Shown piece by piece: positions 48,568 through 57,346 of a DNA stretch of 59,951 bases; position 1 is the stretch's first letter; each line of letters starts with the position of its first letter. A program made the translations under genes and the position numbers. The stretch comes from an uncultured Bacteroides sp. (GTDB taxonomy: Bacteria; Bacteroidota; Bacteroidia; Bacteroidales; Bacteroidaceae). Below the pieces are notes generated by a model. The model did no database searches, was not told the origin of the DNA, and saw only the letters and a program-made list of their open reading frames with translations. The DNA is taken from contig NZ_CAJTSC010000018.1 in NCBI RefSeq assembly GCF_910578895.1, positions 1 to 59,951 of the forward strand, read 5' to 3'.

Positions 48568-51500
48568 TCATTCTTCACCTTTCTGGTATTGGGCGGGAGT
48601 CATTCCGAACAGCTCTCTAAAACGCTTGATGAAATAGCTTGGAGAGTTGAAGCCCACTTCATACGCTATTTCCGAGACGGTTTTCGTATCCGTTTGCTTG
48701 AGGAGCATCTGCGCTTTCTTCAGGCGGATGTTCAGAATAAAGTCATTCGGAGTCTGCCCTGTAATGCCCTTCACTTTCAGGAAGAGTTTGGTACGCCCTG
48801 TGTTCATGGTTTGGGCAAACATATTCACGTCAAAATCCGGATTATCCAGGTTCTGTTCGACGCAGGCCACACATTGTTCCATGAACTGATAGTCCGCACT
48901 GTTGGTGGCAAGTATATCGACATTGTTATCCATTTGTTTCGCATATTTCTGTTGCAACAGCTTTCTACTGTTCACCAGGTTGTTACAACGCATAAACAAA
49001 TGTTTCACGTTAAAAGGTTTGGTAACATAGTCATCCGCTCCCATTTTTAACCCTTGCATGGTATATTCTTCGGCAGTTTGTGCCGTTAGCAATATCACGG
49101 GAATGTGGGAGGTCTCGAAATTGCTCTTTATCTTCCTGCACATTTCTATGCCGGACATTTTGGGCATCATGATATCGCTCAGCACGATATCGGGTTGCAC
49201 TTCTTTGGTCTTTTCAAATCCTTCCTCGCCATCCTGAGCCTCGTAAACGGCATATATTTTGGAAAACAAACGTGCCAACAGGTTTCTGAGCTCTTCATTG
49301 TCCTCTACAATAAGAATCTTGCTCCTTGCCTCTGCCGGGCGGTTGTCTGTATTTTCATCATCCGCCATGTCGGTTGTCATTTGCGGACCATATACCGTAA
49401 GTTCGGAAATGCACGATGAATCGATGTCGGGAGTGGCTATTTTCTGTGAATCGGCAATGTGGCCGTCTCCCAAAGGCAGTTCGACCGCGAAAGTCGTCCC
49501 CTTGCCTTCCATGCTCCGTACACTGATTTTTCCTTGATGGGCTTTTATGATACTCTTTGCAAGTGCCAGGCCTATGCCCGTACCTTTCTGGTTGTCCATG
49601 CTGTCTGCTTGATAGAAGCGGTCGAATATCTTATCCAGGCTCTCTTGGGCAATGCCTACTCCTGTATCCGATACCGCGACCAGGACACTATTGCCATATT
49701 CTTGTACGGACAGTGAAATGGTGCCACCCGACGGAGTATATTTGAAAGCATTGGACAGTAAATTGTAAATCACCTTTTCCAATTGCACCACATCGAACCA
49801 CACTTCCAGATTCTTGTCTTTATTCAGAAACTCCAGATTAATCTGCTTGCCCCGTGCATATTCTTTGAAAGAGAGGTAGATTTCATCCAGGAAAGCGTAA
49901 ATATCCTGCTTGCTGTATTTGAACTTTTCAAAACCTTGCTCTTGTTTCCTGAAGTCCAACAGTTCGGTTATCAAGCGTTTCATACGCAGTGTGTTCCGAT
50001 GAATATTCACAAGCTTGCCATATACCAGAGGCTGGATGTCGTTTCTTTCCATCAGCATTTCCAACTGGCTCACAATCAATGTGAGCGGAGTGCGGAATTC
50101 ATGCGATATATTGGTAAAGAAGCGGAGTTTGGACTGGTTCAGTTCTTCTATCTGCTTCTTTTCTTTCTTTTCATACTCCAGCGAAGCCCTCAGTTTCAGT
50201 TTCGATGAATAGAAGCTCATTATCAGATAGGCGGACAGGATACCGGCAATGATATAAATCCAATATGCCCAAGCGGACTTATAGAAAGGAGGCTTTACTA
50301 TAATATCTATCTCTTTACAGATGCTCTCTTTGCCGGAATACTCTTCCGAACTTTTAATCAGTAACTTATACTTGCCCGGGTTGAGGTTGGTATAGGTAAT
50401 CGCCTTGCGATAGCCCGCACTCATCCAGTCTTTATCGAAGCCTTCCAGCTTGTAATAGATTTTGTTCTTCAGTACCGATACATAATTGGATAGTGAGAAG
50501 TTGATGGTTATGATGGAATGATTATGGTTTAAGGTAATCTGCGGTTGATATAGAATCGACTCCGTAAGAATGCCCGAGCCGTCATTGGGCAGGATTTGCC
50601 GGTTGTTTACTTCCAATGAAGTGAAATTCAGCTGATAGGGCTTTACATACGAATTCAACTCTTTCTCAAAGAAAGAAATCATCATTTTGGGACCGGAAAG
50701 ATATATCTCGTTGTCGCTCGCCACGAACAGTCCGTAAGGATTCAATGCCGTCATAGGAAAACCATTCTGCTTGTTGTAGTTGTAAAAGCGTTGGCTCTCC
50801 ATATCGAAACGTGAGAATCCTTGATTGCTGGCTATCAGGAGATAGCCGGAAAGCGACTCTTTGATATCGAGTATATAATCGTTGATTAAATCCGAATTGT
50901 GTGAGTTGAACGATTTGAACGTATCGGACTCCTGCTCGTACAGGAATATGCCGTCGCCCGAAGAGCCTGCCCAGATATTGCCTTTCTTGTCTTCGAAAAG
51001 CACATTGATAAGATTGGACCCGATGGCTTGCTTCGAAGTGTTGGGAACGAAATACTCATTGCGTTTCCGGGTCTCGAGATTATACTTCACCAATCCTAAC
51101 GGATAAGAAAACCAGAGGTTATTATCCCTGTCGACAAGCATGTCTATGATTTGCCTGTTGTTGAGCCTGCTGTCGTTCAATAACTTCATGCACTCCCCGG
51201 TAGCAGGATTGAAAAGTCCGATTCCGTTGTGGGTAGCCAGCAACAGATTGCCTTTATAGGGAATAATCTTACGGACTATGTTGCTAATCAATGAATTTGT
51301 TTTCTCGGCATTATGGCGGTAATTGGTAAACCGGTATGTTTTCAGGTCCAGGCGGTCTAATCCGCCCCGTAAGGTGCCTATCCACAAAACCCGGTTGTCT
51401 TCATCCATAAATAGGCTCTGGACCGTATTGGATGCAAGCGAATTTTTGGTTGCGTCATGCTTGTATTCGGTAAAGGTTCTGGTTTTCTTATCGAGATAGT

Positions 51501-52572
51501 TCATTCCGCCGCCTTCCGTTGCAATCCAGATGCCGCCTTTGGAGTCCTCTATCATCCTTCCGGCAAATGGAGAGGTCAGTTTTCCTTTTTCTGATTCATC
51601 CGGATAGTAATAGGTGTATATCTCATAGTCGGGATTGAACAGGTTGATTCCGCCATAATAAGTCCCAATCCAAAAAGTGCCCTGCCGGTCTTTCATCATA
51701 CAGATGATGGAAGAGTTACTCAGGCTATATTGCTTGTTGTCTTTGCTATAATGGGTGAAAGTGCCGGTCGTGACATCCAGTTTGTCCAAACCCTTGAAAG
51801 TCCCTATCCAATAATTCCCCAGGTTATCCTCCACAATGCAGCGGACATAGCTACTGGAAAGCATATTCTGATGAGAAGCACTTCCATAGGCGGTTATCCC
51901 TCCGTTTCTATCCAAGCGGAAAAGTCCGTCGTTTTTCGTTCCTACCCAGATGCTCTTCTTGGAATCTTCGTAGACACATGTAATATCTTTCTTTGGGAGA
52001 TAATTCAGCCATTTCTTATTGCTGTCTATCATGTATAAACCATTGTTCATGGTGCCCACATACAAATTGCCGTCACTGTCTTCGGTCACACAGGATATAC
52101 GTACGCCATTCAGGTTGTAGTAATAGTCGAGCTTATCCGTTATGCGGTTGTAAGTGAATAAAGAGTCCTTTGTACAAGCCCACAGTCGTGCGTTGCCGTA
52201 AGCGATGGCTTGAATGTCATTGTCGCGAATTGTATGGAAAGTGTTTTTCTTTATGTCATATTCGGTAACCGCGTATTTGCAACGGATGTAAATATGTCCT
52301 TGCTTGTCGCCGCAGATTGTACCTATATTATTATTGTACAGGCTGTTTTTGTCGTTCTCTACGGGACGAAAAACGTAAAAATCCGTGCCGTTATAACGAT
52401 TCAGCCCATCTTTGGTTCCTATCCAGATAATTCCGAATTCATCCTGATAGATAGATGTCACCGTCGGTTGCGAAATGCCATCTTCCACTCCGATTGCCTG
52501 AAAATGTATGTTCTGTGCAAACGAAAGGGTAACCATGAAGGATAAAAGGAGAGAAAAATATTTCTTATACAT
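48568..52572 (-). CDS. hybrid two-component system sensor/regulator (HTCS)
   Basis: 1334-aa one-protein signalling system. Signal peptide (1-19), then two periplasmic seven-bladed propeller domains (about 20-690) with repeated IWIGT / LWFSY motifs. A Y_Y_Y domain follows (about 700-765) and one membrane helix (IYIIAGILSAYLIMSF). Then HisKA with H824 in NISHEFRTPL, HATPase (GTGIGLALAKSII), a receiver with D1133 in SDIMMPKMSG and a C-terminal AraC-type HTH (NSPSYFIKRFRELFGMTPAQY). HTCSs usually sense glycan fragments and activate an adjacent polysaccharide-utilisation locus, but no susC/susD or glycoside hydrolase lies nearby here. Confidence 0.95.
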   Translation of the reverse strand: MYKKYFSLLLSFMVTLSFAQNIHFQAIGVEDGISQPTVTSIYQDEFGIIWIGTKDGLNRYNGTDFYVFRPVENDKNSLYNNNIGTICGDKQGHIYIRCKYAVTEYDIKKNTFHTIRDNDIQAIAYGNARLWACTKDSLFTYNRITDKLDYYYNLNGVRISCVTEDSDGNLYVGTMNNGLYMIDSNKKWLNYLPKKDITCVYEDSKKSIWVGTKNDGLFRLDRNGGITAYGSASHQNMLSSSYVRCIVEDNLGNYWIGTFKGLDKLDVTTGTFTHYSKDNKQYSLSNSSIICMMKDRQGTFWIGTYYGGINLFNPDYEIYTYYYPDESEKGKLTSPFAGRMIEDSKGGIWIATEGGGMNYLDKKTRTFTEYKHDATKNSLASNTVQSLFMDEDNRVLWIGTLRGGLDRLDLKTYRFTNYRHNAEKTNSLISNIVRKIIPYKGNLLLATHNGIGLFNPATGECMKLLNDSRLNNRQIIDMLVDRDNNLWFSYPLGLVKYNLETRKRNEYFVPNTSKQAIGSNLINVLFEDKKGNIWAGSSGDGIFLYEQESDTFKSFNSHNSDLINDYILDIKESLSGYLLIASNQGFSRFDMESQRFYNYNKQNGFPMTALNPYGLFVASDNEIYLSGPKMMISFFEKELNSYVKPYQLNFTSLEVNNRQILPNDGSGILTESILYQPQITLNHNHSIITINFSLSNYVSVLKNKIYYKLEGFDKDWMSAGYRKAITYTNLNPGKYKLLIKSSEEYSGKESICKEIDIIVKPPFYKSAWAYWIYIIAGILSAYLIMSFYSSKLKLRASLEYEKKEKKQIEELNQSKLRFFTNISHEFRTPLTLIVSQLEMLMERNDIQPLVYGKLVNIHRNTLRMKRLITELLDFRKQEQGFEKFKYSKQDIYAFLDEIYLSFKEYARGKQINLEFLNKDKNLEVWFDVVQLEKVIYNLLSNAFKYTPSGGTISLSVQEYGNSVLVAVSDTGVGIAQESLDKIFDRFYQADSMDNQKGTGIGLALAKSIIKAHQGKISVRSMEGKGTTFAVELPLGDGHIADSQKIATPDIDSSCISELTVYGPQMTTDMADDENTDNRPAEARSKILIVEDNEELRNLLARLFSKIYAVYEAQDGEEGFEKTKEVQPDIVLSDIMMPKMSGIEMCRKIKSNFETSHIPVILLTAQTAEEYTMQGLKMGADDYVTKPFNVKHLFMRCNNLVNSRKLLQQKYAKQMDNNVDILATNSADYQFMEQCVACVEQNLDNPDFDVNMFAQTMNTGRTKLFLKVKGITGQTPNDFILNIRLKKAQMLLKQTDTKTVSEIAYEVGFNSPSYFIKRFRELFGMTPAQYQKGEE

Positions 52573-52597
52573 ATAACCGCCTGCTTTAATAGTCGAA

Positions 52598-52605
52598 CAA
52601 ACTTA
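52598..52605 (-). promoter_or_regulatory. HTCS promoter -7 box
   Basis: Minus-strand TAAGTTTG matches TAnnTTTG, 25 bp before the ATG. Confidence 0.5.
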
Positions 52606-52651
52606 TTAATTATTCCTGAAGTATGCCGAATATAGCAGTTTGTTTAACTGA

Positions 52652-52703
52652 CAGCCTGTTTCAGTTTTCTTCAGGAGGCTCCTTATCCGGTCTCTTTTGA
52701 ATC
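52652..52703 (+). repeat. dispersed intergenic repeat, copy D
   Basis: CAGCCTGTTTCAGTTTTCTT then CA and, after an insertion, CTCTTTTGAATCTCTG; relative of the copies at 6, 6928 and 48481. Followed by a short hairpin word AAAAGGAGCTTT. Confidence 0.45.
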
Positions 52704-52872
52704 TCTGTAAAAGGAGCTTTCAAAATAGTGCGGAACAAAAATAGAACAGGCTTTAAGGTAACATTCGGCAACCTTATTGAATAGTAGCAAAAATAGGGGC
52801 AGGCAACTATTATAAATATAAAAATAGGACGATTATATGGTAATATCGTACGCGGGGAAAGGTATGCAACTG

Positions 52873-53322
52873 TTATAGCAGGTCCATCATCTTTTTCTTG
52901 AGTACCGGATGAACCAAATCCGGCGCAATCTCTACCAACGGCTCCATCACGAAGCGACGTTCGTGCATCAACGGGTGAGGCAGCTTCAATTCGGGAGTAT
53001 CCATCACCCGGTCATCGTATAGGAGCAGGTCTATATCTATCACCCGGTCGCTATATGCCCCGTCGACGGATTTATGCGTACGTCCTATTTCGCGTTCTAT
53101 CTCCTGAGTGAGATAAAGCACGGACATGGGCGGAAGAAGCGTCTCCACGCAAGCCGCCGCGTTCAGGAATGTATTCTCGGAAGAAAATCCCCACGGAGCG
53201 GTAGCATAAAAAGCGGACAGGGAAATCAATTTCCCTACCCGCTCTTCTATTTTTTGAACGGCAAGACGGAGATTGTGCTCCTTGTTGCCGAGATTGGTTC
53301 CTAAACTAAAGTAAACGTACAT
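52873..53322 (-). CDS. folK: 2-amino-4-hydroxy-6-hydroxymethyldihydropteridine pyrophosphokinase
   Basis: HPPK of folate synthesis, transferring pyrophosphate from ATP to the pterin. 149 aa; N-terminus YFSLGTNLGNKEHNL, FLNAAACVET, the metal-binding DRVIDIDLLLYDD and LPHPLMHERRFVMEPL are all present. ATG 53322 is used; the codon before it is TTG. Last gene of the minus-strand operon, 29 bp after queA. Confidence 0.95.
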   Translation of the reverse strand: MYVYFSLGTNLGNKEHNLRLAVQKIEERVGKLISLSAFYATAPWGFSSENTFLNAAACVETLLPPMSVLYLTQEIEREIGRTHKSVDGAYSDRVIDIDLLLYDDRVMDTPELKLPHPLMHERRFVMEPLVEIAPDLVHPVLKKKMMDLL

Positions 53323-53351
53323 CAATAAAACAGTCCGGTCCGACTGCTATT

Positions 53352-54410
53352 TTATTTATCCGTAATCAGCATTGCGTCACCGTAAGTACCGAAACGGTAA
53401 TCCTCTTTCAATGCTATATCGTAGGCTTCCATTACCTGTTCGTAACCGCCGAAAGCGGCAACAATCATCAGCAGGGTGGAAAGTGGCATGTGGAAATTGG
53501 ACACCATCGCATTTGCTACCGTAAAGTCATACGGCGGGAAGATGAATTTGTTTGTCCAACCTTCGTACTCTTTCAGATGGCCGTCCGTGCTGACGGTGCT
53601 CTCTATCGCACGCATCACCGTGGTGCCTACGGCACATACTTGCCTATTCAAATCCTTGGCACGGTTTACGATTTTTACGGCTTCCTCCGCAACAATCATT
53701 TGCTCGGAATCCGTCTTATGCTTGGTAAGGTCCTCGACATCAATATCGCGGAAGTTGCCCAAACCGGCATGCAACGTGATGTAGGCAAAGTCTACTCCCT
53801 TGATTTCCATGCGCTTCATCAGTTCTCGGCTGAAGTGCAGGCTTGCCGTAGGAGCCGTCACCGCACCTTCGTTACGGGCAAAGATAGATTGGAAACGTTC
53901 CGAATCTTCCGGTTCTACAGGGCGGTTGATGATGCTGTGCGGCAGCGGCGTTTCGCCCAATGCGTACAGTGCCTTCTTGAATTCATCGTGCGGACCGTCG
54001 TAAAGGAAACGGAGTGTACGTCCGCGTGAAGTGGTATTGTCAATCACTTCGGCGACCATCGAATCGTCTTCACCGAAATAAAGCTTGTTGCCGATACGGA
54101 TTTTGCGGGCAGGGTCTACCAACACATCCCATAAACGCAACTCCTCATTCAACTCACGCAACAAAAATACCTCGATACGTGCGCCGGTCTTCTCCTTGTT
54201 GCCATACAGGCGGGCGGGAAATACCTTTGTATCGTTGAAGATAAATACGTCCTTGTCATCGAAATACTCCAGAATATCCTTGAACATACGGTGTTCGATT
54301 TCGCCCGTCTTTCTGTGTAATACCATCAAACGCGACTCGTCCCTGTATCTTGCAGGATGTAGGGCAATCTTCTCTTCAGGAAGCTTAAATTTAAATTGCG
54401 ACAGTTTCAT
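53352..54410 (-). CDS. queA: S-adenosylmethionine:tRNA ribosyltransferase-isomerase
   Basis: Forms epoxyqueuosine on tRNA by transferring the ribosyl group of SAM to 7-aminomethyl-deazaguanine. 352 aa, full length. Motifs visible: DDKDVFIFNDTKVFPARLYG, FARNEGAVTAPTASLHFS and YITLHAGLGNF. Sits between truB and folK in the operon; the truB-queA gap contains a short tandem repeat. Confidence 0.96.
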   Translation of the reverse strand: MKLSQFKFKLPEEKIALHPARYRDESRLMVLHRKTGEIEHRMFKDILEYFDDKDVFIFNDTKVFPARLYGNKEKTGARIEVFLLRELNEELRLWDVLVDPARKIRIGNKLYFGEDDSMVAEVIDNTTSRGRTLRFLYDGPHDEFKKALYALGETPLPHSIINRPVEPEDSERFQSIFARNEGAVTAPTASLHFSRELMKRMEIKGVDFAYITLHAGLGNFRDIDVEDLTKHKTDSEQMIVAEEAVKIVNRAKDLNRQVCAVGTTVMRAIESTVSTDGHLKEYEGWTNKFIFPPYDFTVANAMVSNFHMPLSTLLMIVAAFGGYEQVMEAYDIALKEDYRFGTYGDAMLITDK

Positions 54411-54455
54411 ATTTTTGGGTTTTTAAGTTTTTTAGTTCGTTAGTTGTTTGCTTCT

Positions 54456-54514
54456 TCGTCAACTCGTTTCCTTGTAGCTTGTTTCCTTTGTAACTTGTTT
54501 CCTTGTCAACTTGG
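54456..54514 (-). repeat. short tandem repeat TTGTaaCTTGTTTCC
   Basis: Four degenerate 12-16-bp units (TCGTCAACTCGTTTCC, TTGTAGCTTGTTTCC, TTTGTAACTTGTTTCC, TTGTCAACTTGG) lie between queA and truB and reach into the truB stop region. The same words recur at 56052-56133. Confidence 0.55.
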
Positions 54515-55216
54515 CTCTTCGTTGGCCGCAATTTCTTGTCCGTCTATCCACTCTTTGAAATCGAGCGGATTGAGGCAATCTTCTATGCGGATATCTCCTA
54601 CGCGGGTACGCTCCAATGCTGTAAGATGGGCGCCGCTATGCAGCGCTTCACCGATGTCACGTGCCAAAGCGCGGATGTAAGTGCCTTTGCTGCACACTAC
54701 CCGGATTTTGATTTCCGGCAAGTTGCATTCCAACAGTTCTATTTCATCAATCACCAGCAATTTGGGTTTCAGTTCCACTTCCTCACCTTTCCGGGCAAGG
54801 TCGTAAGCACGCTTGCCGTTCACCATACATGCCGAGAAAGCAGGCGGAACCTGTTGTATCTCACCTATGAACCTTTTCAAAGTCTCCTCTACCAATTCCC
54901 GCGTGATATGTTCCGTGGGATAGGTGGCATCTATCTCATGTTCCAAATCATAGGAAGGAGTGGTGGCACCCAACCGGATAGTGGCGATATACTCCTTTGT
55001 GTGATACTGGAACTCTTCAATCCGTTTTGTTGCCTTGCCGGTACATACTATCATCACTCCCGTAGCAAGCGGGTCGAGAGTGCCGGCATGGCCTACTTTC
55101 AGTTTCTTTACTTTCATCCGCCGGCAGATGTGGTAACGTGCATGTCCTACAACCTTGAACGATGTCCATCCCAACGGTTTATTGAAATACAGAACTTCTC
55201 CTTCTTTAAAATTCAT
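54506..55216 (-). CDS. truB: tRNA pseudouridine(55) synthase
   Basis: Makes pseudouridine 55 in the T-loop of tRNAs. 236 aa; the catalytic Asp is D48 in GHAGTLDPLATG, preceded by the family start LYFNKPLGWTSF. ATG 55225 (MKQMNFK) overlaps the uppP stop codon as ATGA and is an alternative start giving direct translational coupling. The last codons run into a short tandem repeat. Confidence 0.95.
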   Translation of the reverse strand: MNFKEGEVLYFNKPLGWTSFKVVGHARYHICRRMKVKKLKVGHAGTLDPLATGVMIVCTGKATKRIEEFQYHTKEYIATIRLGATTPSYDLEHEIDATYPTEHITRELVEETLKRFIGEIQQVPPAFSACMVNGKRAYDLARKGEEVELKPKLLVIDEIELLECNLPEIKIRVVCSKGTYIRALARDIGEALHSGAHLTALERTRVGDIRIEDCLNPLDFKEWIDGQEIAANEEPS

Positions 55217-55221
55217 CTGCT

Positions 55222-56025
55222 TCATCCCTGCATTTGTGAAACCGCCAGCGTAACGATACCGGCTATGGCACAATATATGGCAAAGTAAATCAACTTGCCT
55301 TTCTTTACTATATTAATCATCCACTTGCAGGCAAGGCAACCTGAAATGAAGGCAGCCAAAAAGCCTATAACCAGTGAGATACCCGGAATATCTCCTGCGA
55401 TGTCCTCGCCCTTCATCATCTTGACGCTGTCCAGCAGTGCCTCACCCAAGATAGGCGGTATCACCATGAGGAAAGAGAATTGCGCCAATTTAGCCTTGTT
55501 GTCTCCCAACAGCAGACCGGTGGCAATGGTGCTGCCCGAGCGCGAAAGTCCAGGAAGCACCGCACAAGCTTGAGCCAGTCCGATGACGAACGCATCTTTC
55601 ATGGAAATCTTTTCTTTCTGTTTCGGTTTATAATAATAGGAGAAACCAAGCAATAAAGCAGTGAGCAACAGGCAGCAACCCACGATAAGCAGTCCCGAAC
55701 CGAAAATCTTCTCCACTTCATCCTTAAAAAACACTCCTACAATGCCAATGGGTATCATAGATATCAGAATGTTGATGACATAGCGGGTTTCTGCATTCAT
55801 TTCCCATTTGAACAATCCGCGGAAAATCCATTCTACCTCTTTCCAGAGCACTACCAATGTACTGAATACGGTAGCTACATGGACTACTATCGTAAAAGCC
55901 AGATTTTCTTCTCCCTGAATTCCGAACAGTGCGGACCCTATAGCCAGATGTCCGCTGCTGCTGACCGGCAAATATTCCGTCAATCCTTGAATAAGCCCAA
56001 GAATAAGCGCCTCAAACCAATCCAT
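55222..56025 (-). CDS. uppP: undecaprenyl-diphosphatase
   Basis: 267-aa inner-membrane BacA/UppP enzyme recycling undecaprenyl diphosphate for peptidoglycan and O-antigen synthesis; also linked with bacitracin tolerance. Contains the active-site motifs GLTEYLPVSSSGHL (about 14-27) and GLSRSGSTIATG, and about eight membrane helices. Between DUF3098 and truB in the operon. Confidence 0.96.
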   Translation of the reverse strand: MDWFEALILGLIQGLTEYLPVSSSGHLAIGSALFGIQGEENLAFTIVVHVATVFSTLVVLWKEVEWIFRGLFKWEMNAETRYVINILISMIPIGIVGVFFKDEVEKIFGSGLLIVGCCLLLTALLLGFSYYYKPKQKEKISMKDAFVIGLAQACAVLPGLSRSGSTIATGLLLGDNKAKLAQFSFLMVIPPILGEALLDSVKMMKGEDIAGDIPGISLVIGFLAAFISGCLACKWMINIVKKGKLIYFAIYCAIAGIVTLAVSQMQG

Positions 56026-56051
56026 TTTTCTTTCTCCTTATTTATTTGTGA

Positions 56052-56133
56052 GTTGACAAGGGGACAAGGGAACGAGGGTACAAGGAGAAAGCCTTGTCCA
56101 CTCGTCAACTTGTTCCCTCGTCAATTCGTCAAC
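56052..56133. repeat. inverted repeat of GTTGACAAGG / CTTGTCAAC words
   Basis: GTTGACAAGGGGACAAGGGA on the left is mirrored by several TCGTCAACTTGTTCCC words on the right. It shares its words with 54456-54514. Intergenic spacer of the operon, between DUF3098 and uppP. Confidence 0.55.
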
Positions 56134-56137
56134 TGAA

Positions 56138-56371
56138 CTACTCTTCGTCCGCTTTCGGTTTACGCAATACGGCATATATCATGAATACAAAACCCAGCAG
56201 GCAGACTGCCGGAGCTACTTTAATACGTCTTACACTAAAGATATCCGGTTCAAAGTGTGTAGGTGTAGACACAGGACCGGTCATTAAAATAAAACCAAGT
56301 ATCACTATTGCCATGCCGACGGCAAGTAAAATAAAATTGGTCTTGTCAAAAGCGAACTTCTGTTTACTCAT
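56138..56371 (-). CDS. DUF3098 family membrane protein
   Basis: 77 aa with two membrane helices (FILLAVGMAIVILGFILMTG and VAPAVCLLGFVFMIYAVL) and basic ends. Conserved in Bacteroidetes between ftsX and uppP; function unknown, probably linked to envelope biogenesis through its neighbours. Confidence 0.88.
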   Translation of the reverse strand: MSKQKFAFDKTNFILLAVGMAIVILGFILMTGPVSTPTHFEPDIFSVRRIKVAPAVCLLGFVFMIYAVLRKPKADEE

Positions 56372-56442
56372 TTATTTATTGATTTATAATTGATACGATT
56401 GCAACTCATCATACGCCGCATGGCATACATCTGAAATCCCAT

Positions 56443-57324
56443 TTATATATAATACAAGGTGCTTGCTTTCATTTTCAGATATTTATTGATGGAAAGCAAT
56501 GCGCACAACCAAGTAATAAGTACTCCGAATGCCAATACGGCAACAGACACCAGCAACATCACCTCGGTGGTGATTACCCTGATTAGTTCCGGTTCGTAAG
56601 ACACCAGCCAATAAGCGGCTCCCCACAAAACGGCATCGGCAATGGCTGCCGACAGAACTCCTATCCAGAAGTTGCGCCTCAGGAACGGACGTCTGATGAA
56701 ACCCCAGCTTGCCCCCACCAGCTTCATTGTATGGATGAGGAATCTTTTGGAATAAATTGTCAGACGGATTGTATTGTTTATCAGTGCAAAGGAGATGAAC
56801 GTCAAGATAACGGCAAGTCCCAATAGCATCAGGCTGATGTTGCGTATGTTATCGTTCACTGCATCTATCAGGTCTTTCTGATAGAGGACTTCCTGGATAT
56901 TGGTATTCTTCTTGATTTTCTTTTCTATCTTGGCAATGCTGTCCGAATTGGTGTAACCGGAATGCAATTTAATCTCGATGGACGCCGTAAAGGGATTATA
57001 GCCGAGAAACTCCTGCGGGTCTGTTCCCATTGCTTCGGTCTGTTCGCGAAGCGCCTGCTTCTTGGAGATATACTCAGTCTCCTTTACAAACGGTTCTTTA
57101 TCAAGCCTTTTCTGCAATTTCAGGATATCGCTCTCTTTCATATCATCACTGATGAGAATGGAAAAGTTGATGTTCTCCTTTACGTATACGGAAAGATTGT
57201 GAGCTCCCAATACGAAGAATACCACTAATCCCAGCAGCAGCAATACCAACGTAGTGCTTATGCTGGACGTGATGAACTGCATGTCAAAGTAGGATACAGC
57301 GTTATTTTTAGCTTTCTTTTTCAT
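56443..57324 (-). CDS. ftsX: cell division permease FtsX
   Basis: 293-aa membrane partner of the ATPase FtsE, thought to control cell-wall hydrolases at the division site. One N-terminal helix (SISTTLVLLLLGLVVFFVLGA), a periplasmic domain (about 45-165) and three C-terminal helices with the cytoplasmic loop LIHTMKLVGASWGFIRRPFL. The upstream in-frame codon is TTG (57330); ATG 57324 is used. ftsE is not adjacent. Confidence 0.93.
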   Translation of the reverse strand: MKKKAKNNAVSYFDMQFITSSISTTLVLLLLGLVVFFVLGAHNLSVYVKENINFSILISDDMKESDILKLQKRLDKEPFVKETEYISKKQALREQTEAMGTDPQEFLGYNPFTASIEIKLHSGYTNSDSIAKIEKKIKKNTNIQEVLYQKDLIDAVNDNIRNISLMLLGLAVILTFISFALINNTIRLTIYSKRFLIHTMKLVGASWGFIRRPFLRRNFWIGVLSAAIADAVLWGAAYWLVSYEPELIRVITTEVMLLVSVAVLAFGVLITWLCALLSINKYLKMKASTLYYI

Positions 57325-57346
57325 TGCCAATACCTTATCACATTTA

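Larger units (their letters stand above)
52573..52872. other. intergenic region HTCS - folK
   Basis: No gene. Contains the HTCS upstream box (52598), repeat copy D (52652-52703) and AT-rich DNA. Confidence 0.5.

Noticed and set aside
49001..49016. TGTTTCACGTTAAAAG inside the HTCS gene as a third parS site
   Set aside because: Only 13 of 16 positions match and the right half of the palindrome is lost.
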